From contig JAISKY010000103.1 of assembly GCA_031260745.1 (NCBI GenBank), positions 1 through 6,490 on the forward strand: 6,490 bases of DNA, in the 5' to 3' direction. Below are positions 4,734-6,490 of this stretch, one piece after another. Made by a program: the position numbers and the translations under genes. This stretch comes from Oscillospiraceae bacterium. GTDB lineage: Bacteria; Bacillota; Clostridia; Oscillospirales; Oscillospiraceae. Under the pieces are notes generated by a model. That model was not told the origin of the DNA and did not search any database. It saw only the letters and a program-made list of their open reading frames with translations. Positions within the stretch are counted from its first letter, which is position 1. Every line of letters begins with the position of its first letter.

Positions 4734-5095
4734 TTTGACATCGCCTCCCGTCTAAGCCTGATATTGTCGGCAATCGTCGCCATAAACTCACTGTTTGTCG
4801 GCTTGCCCCTATACGACGACATTGTGTTGCCGAAATATAGTTGCAGCGTTTCAAGGTCGCCCCTGTCAAACGCCGTTTCTACCGCGGTTCGCGTAGCGCG
4901 TTCCACCCGCGTACGGGTAGTATTATATTTAGCCGCCGCGTCCGGATAGAGTTTTATTGTTACCGCTTTAATCAACATTGGCTCGTCGATAAGCCGCTCT
5001 ATCATATAACGGGCGTACTCGTAACCGCTTAGGTGAGCCGGTATTCCCATATTTCGGAATATGTCGGTTATCTCCTGCTTAACAATTAGCTCCAT
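4730..5095 (-). CDS. Stand-alone Spo0A C-terminal DNA-binding domain protein, 121 aa
   Basis: The whole protein reads as the effector domain of Spo0A, the master regulator of sporulation, without the phospho-receiver domain. Matching stretches are EITDIFRNMGIPAHLSGYEYAR (8-29), VTIKLYPDAAAKYNTTRTRVERATRTAVETAFDRGDLET (45-83) and GKPTNSEFMATIADNIRL (97-114). The middle stretch holds the helix-turn-helix; the conserved RVERA core (63-67) lies in the recognition helix, which in Spo0A reads the 0A box (TGTCGAA). Full Spo0A is about 265 residues, so this is roughly its last 115. The isolated Spo0A domain is known to bind DNA without phosphorylation, so this one may be constitutively active or act as a competitor; that is inference. 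The ATG overlaps the NinB-like gene by 10 bp and has GGAG 8 nt upstream. It could regulate the phage itself or host sporulation genes. Confidence 0.9.
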   Translation of the reverse strand: MELIVKQEITDIFRNMGIPAHLSGYEYARYMIERLIDEPMLIKAVTIKLYPDAAAKYNTTRTRVERATRTAVETAFDRGDLETLQLYFGNTMSSYRGKPTNSEFMATIADNIRLRREAMSK

Positions 5096-5598
5096 TTCGT
5101 GTTCTCCATAATCTGTTTAATTTTAATATCGTCCAGAGTTTCAATACCGAGCGTCGCGCATTCCTGAACCGTTCCGTCGAGTAATCGCGAGAACTCCTTG
5201 GAATCCATCTCGCTCGACCGCTTGTAGACGAGGTAACAGGTAAAATTTTTGCCGCCCTCGACCGTCGTTTTGAACGCCTTAGTGTAGCGGTACAGCTTGT
5301 TTACGTCGATACTGCTCTTGAGCTTGAACCCGATTACTTGTCCGTCGTCGTCGCGAGCCAATGTGCCATAATCGACTACAAGCGACTTTTTCACCTCGTC
5401 AAAGCCCAGTTTCTGACGCTCCGCAATCTTCTGTACGAGCGTATGGAAATAAGCGTTCGCGTCTAAGCTCCGTTTGCGGCGTACCGCTTTAATGTCGTAG
5501 TCGCCCTCCTTGAAGTCTTTCAGGAACGCTCCGGCTTCGGCGTGAGTGGTCTGCAAAATTAGAGCGTCGCCCGCGCACATAACGCTTTTAACGTACAT
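5086..5598 (-). CDS. NinB/Orf-like recombination protein, 170 aa
   Basis: Residues 40-78 (RRKRSLDANAYFHTLVQKIAERQKLGFDEVKKSLVVDYG) recall the RSLDQN-type motif of lambda NinB/Orf and its Firmicutes phage relatives. Residues 132-155 (DSKEFSRLLDGTVQECATLGIETL) match the conserved end of the Firmicutes group. Lambda Orf binds single-stranded DNA and SSB and helps load the recombinase, replacing RecFOR. This protein sits between an exonuclease and SSB, as expected for that role. No catalytic motif is visible, and it lacks any RecT-like pattern, so if this phage has an annealing protein it lies outside the window. The ATG at 5598 abuts the stop of the exonuclease gene (TAAATG), with GGAGG 8 nt upstream. 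The family assignment is by motif only; the alternative is an unnamed conserved phage family. Confidence 0.6.
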   Translation of the reverse strand: MYVKSVMCAGDALILQTTHAEAGAFLKDFKEGDYDIKAVRRKRSLDANAYFHTLVQKIAERQKLGFDEVKKSLVVDYGTLARDDDGQVIGFKLKSSIDVNKLYRYTKAFKTTVEGGKNFTCYLVYKRSSEMDSKEFSRLLDGTVQECATLGIETLDDIKIKQIMENTKWS

Positions 5599-6153
5599 TT
5601 AGATTTCCTCCATAGTCGGGAACCTCCTGTGTTTCAGGCAGTCGGCTAGTATGCGCAGTCGCGGCAGATACTTTTCCTCGACCCACGCTTCGTCGTACTC
5701 GACCGGGAACACCGAGAGCCTGTCCTTGTCGATGGGGCTGTAAAAGTTGTCGTAGTCCTCCGGCAAGAGCCTATACGCCGCGATTTCGAGCGGTTTCTTA
5801 GCCGCGAACATCTCCGCTTGTGCCTGTTGCCAGTACGCCGCCGAAACCTTGAACGTGTCCTTGCCGTAGGTCTTGACCTCAACGATTTTCTTTTTTGTCT
5901 CGCCGTCGAGGTTGACACGCAACCGAAGCTCCGGCTTTTTAATCTGCCTGTCGCGCTCCTTAACTCGCATTGCGTCGAGAATCCTGTGTTCGTAGTACGT
6001 TCCGGCAATCATAGCGGTGTTCCGGAAGTTGTTCACACGGTAGCCCAACTTCTCCGACCAGAACGCCCGGAACGTCTCCGTGTTCCAGTTGCCCATAACC
6101 TTTGCCGTATCGCTAGCGCCCACCCAACCGGAACGGTCGTGATTACTAATCAT
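5599..6153 (-). CDS. YqaJ / lambda-exonuclease-like PD-(D/E)XK nuclease, 184 aa
   Basis: The order of motifs follows the YqaJ viral recombinase family. WVGASDTAKVMG (10-21) matches the GxGGSD...LG opening, TFRAFWSEKLGY (27-38) the LW.EK.G helix, and MIAGTYYEHRIL (48-59) carries the first acidic residue, Glu55. NLDGETKKKIVEVKT (81-95) gives Asp83, Glu92 and Lys94 of the D...ExK core, and YWQQAQAEMFAA (107-118) is the Q-x-Q helix. Such nucleases resect one strand of a double-stranded end for phage recombination, paired with an annealing protein. The Asp-to-ExK loop is short (8 residues between Asp83 and Glu92), and at 184 residues it is somewhat short for the family. I chose the ATG at 6153 over one at 6183: GGAGG lies 7 nt before it and it overlaps the upstream TGA by 4 bp. 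Confidence 0.8.
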   Translation of the reverse strand: MISNHDRSGWVGASDTAKVMGNWNTETFRAFWSEKLGYRVNNFRNTAMIAGTYYEHRILDAMRVKERDRQIKKPELRLRVNLDGETKKKIVEVKTYGKDTFKVSAAYWQQAQAEMFAAKKPLEIAAYRLLPEDYDNFYSPIDKDRLSVFPVEYDEAWVEEKYLPRLRILADCLKHRRFPTMEEI

Positions 6154-6401
6154 CGGTAATCCTCCGGTCTGGTCGCTTTCCACAGCGTACCGTTTTTGAT
6201 ACGTTTGGCGCGCAGCCTATTCGCGAGCGCGAGCGCTTCTTCGCGTGTCAATCCGCTCCTTACGCCCCAATTTGACGTTGCCGAATATCTAAGTTTTTTC
6301 TTTTCCCTGGCATTCGCGTCTCTGCACTCCATAGAGCAGCATTTAGCGTCTCTGTTCTTCGCGGTGAACTCCTTGCCGCAGAATTCGCATATCTTTTTCA
6401 C
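6150..6401 (-). CDS. Small zinc-finger protein, 83 aa
   Basis: The N-terminus holds a C-x2-C...CC-x3-C knuckle (KICEFCGKEFTAKNRDAKCCSMEC; Cys5, Cys8, Cys21 or 22, Cys26), a pattern of small treble-clef-type zinc proteins common in phages. It is followed by a basic, helical C-terminal part (REKKKLRYSATSNWGV..., LALANRLRAKRIKNG) that could touch nucleic acid. No enzyme motif is seen, and the exact role is unknown. I start it at the GTG at 6401, which shares bases with the TGA of the preceding gene (GTGA) and has AGGGAGAG upstream; a TTG at 6428 is possible but would sit inside the upstream gene without a ribosome site. It overlaps the exonuclease gene by 4 bp. Confidence 0.7.
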   Translation of the reverse strand: MKKICEFCGKEFTAKNRDAKCCSMECRDANAREKKKLRYSATSNWGVRSGLTREEALALANRLRAKRIKNGTLWKATRPEDYR

Positions 6402-6490
6402 TGCTCCGGCTCTCCCTCCGCGAAGCAAAACTCAATATCGCACTCGCGCTTGAGAGTGTCGCGAAACGCCGATATGTCCCACGCATCGAT
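6398..6490 (-). CDS. C-terminal end of an unidentified gene (start beyond right edge)
   Basis: Thirty codons are open from the right edge to a TGA at 6398-6400: IDAWDISAFRDTLKRECDIE, then FCFAEGEPEQ. The 4-bp GTGA overlap with the next gene and the same strand mark it as part of the operon. The acidic end gives no family clue; too little is present to name it. Confidence 0.6.
   Translation of the reverse strand: MDAWDISAFRDTLKRECDIEFCFAEGEPEQ

Noticed and set aside
5646..6008. Minus-strand 120-codon Arg/Ser-rich frame inside the exonuclease gene
   Set aside because: Typical shifted-frame product of GC-rich codons; the overlapping frame carries the nuclease motifs.

Overview
The window reads as an early/replication module of a bacteriophage or prophage (or a related integrative element) from a spore-forming member of the Firmicutes, most likely class Clostridia. 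That placement rests on a free-standing Spo0A-type DNA-binding domain (4730-5095), whose family belongs to endospore formers, and on a run of small Cys-rich and zinc-ribbon proteins of the sort common in clostridial phages. All supportable genes lie on the minus strand, so transcription runs from right to left.

In transcription order, the right-hand cluster (6490 to 1318) is a packed operon. It holds the tail of an unidentified gene, a small zinc-finger protein, a YqaJ/lambda-exonuclease-like nuclease, a NinB/Orf-like recombination protein, the Spo0A-C protein, an HNH nuclease, a double zinc-ribbon protein, SSB, a CHC2 zinc-finger primase-type protein, and a 499-residue DUF3987 ATPase. Nearly every junction is a 4-bp stop/start overlap, an abutting stop/start pair, a 10-bp overlap, or a gap of 10 bp or less. 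This argues for co-transcription and translational coupling. Together the genes form a recombination (exonuclease, NinB-like, SSB) plus replication (CHC2 protein, DUF3987 ATPase, SSB) set, with one probable transcription regulator embedded in it.

Below the DUF3987 gene lies a 291-bp non-coding region (1027-1317). Its core is a 34-bp inverted repeat, each arm holding three 9-bp-spaced GGG boxes, flanking 84 bp of roughly 80% A+T DNA with long TA runs. This iteron-plus-AT-core design next to a replication ATPase is a good candidate for the element's replication origin or a control site. Immediately left of it is a plausible leftward promoter whose -10 is covered by a 14-bp perfect palindrome. 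It would drive the left-hand genes: an 81-residue conserved-type phage protein, a 97-residue Cys-rich protein, and the N-terminal part of a membrane-anchored SleB-like cell-wall hydrolase that runs off the left edge.

Most notable are the inverted iteron region, the receiver-less Spo0A DNA-binding domain inside a recombination operon, the altered Walker A in the DUF3987 ATPase, the shifted cysteine in the CHC2 finger, and the SleB-like hydrolase next to replication genes. All identifications come from reading motifs by eye; no database search was run.
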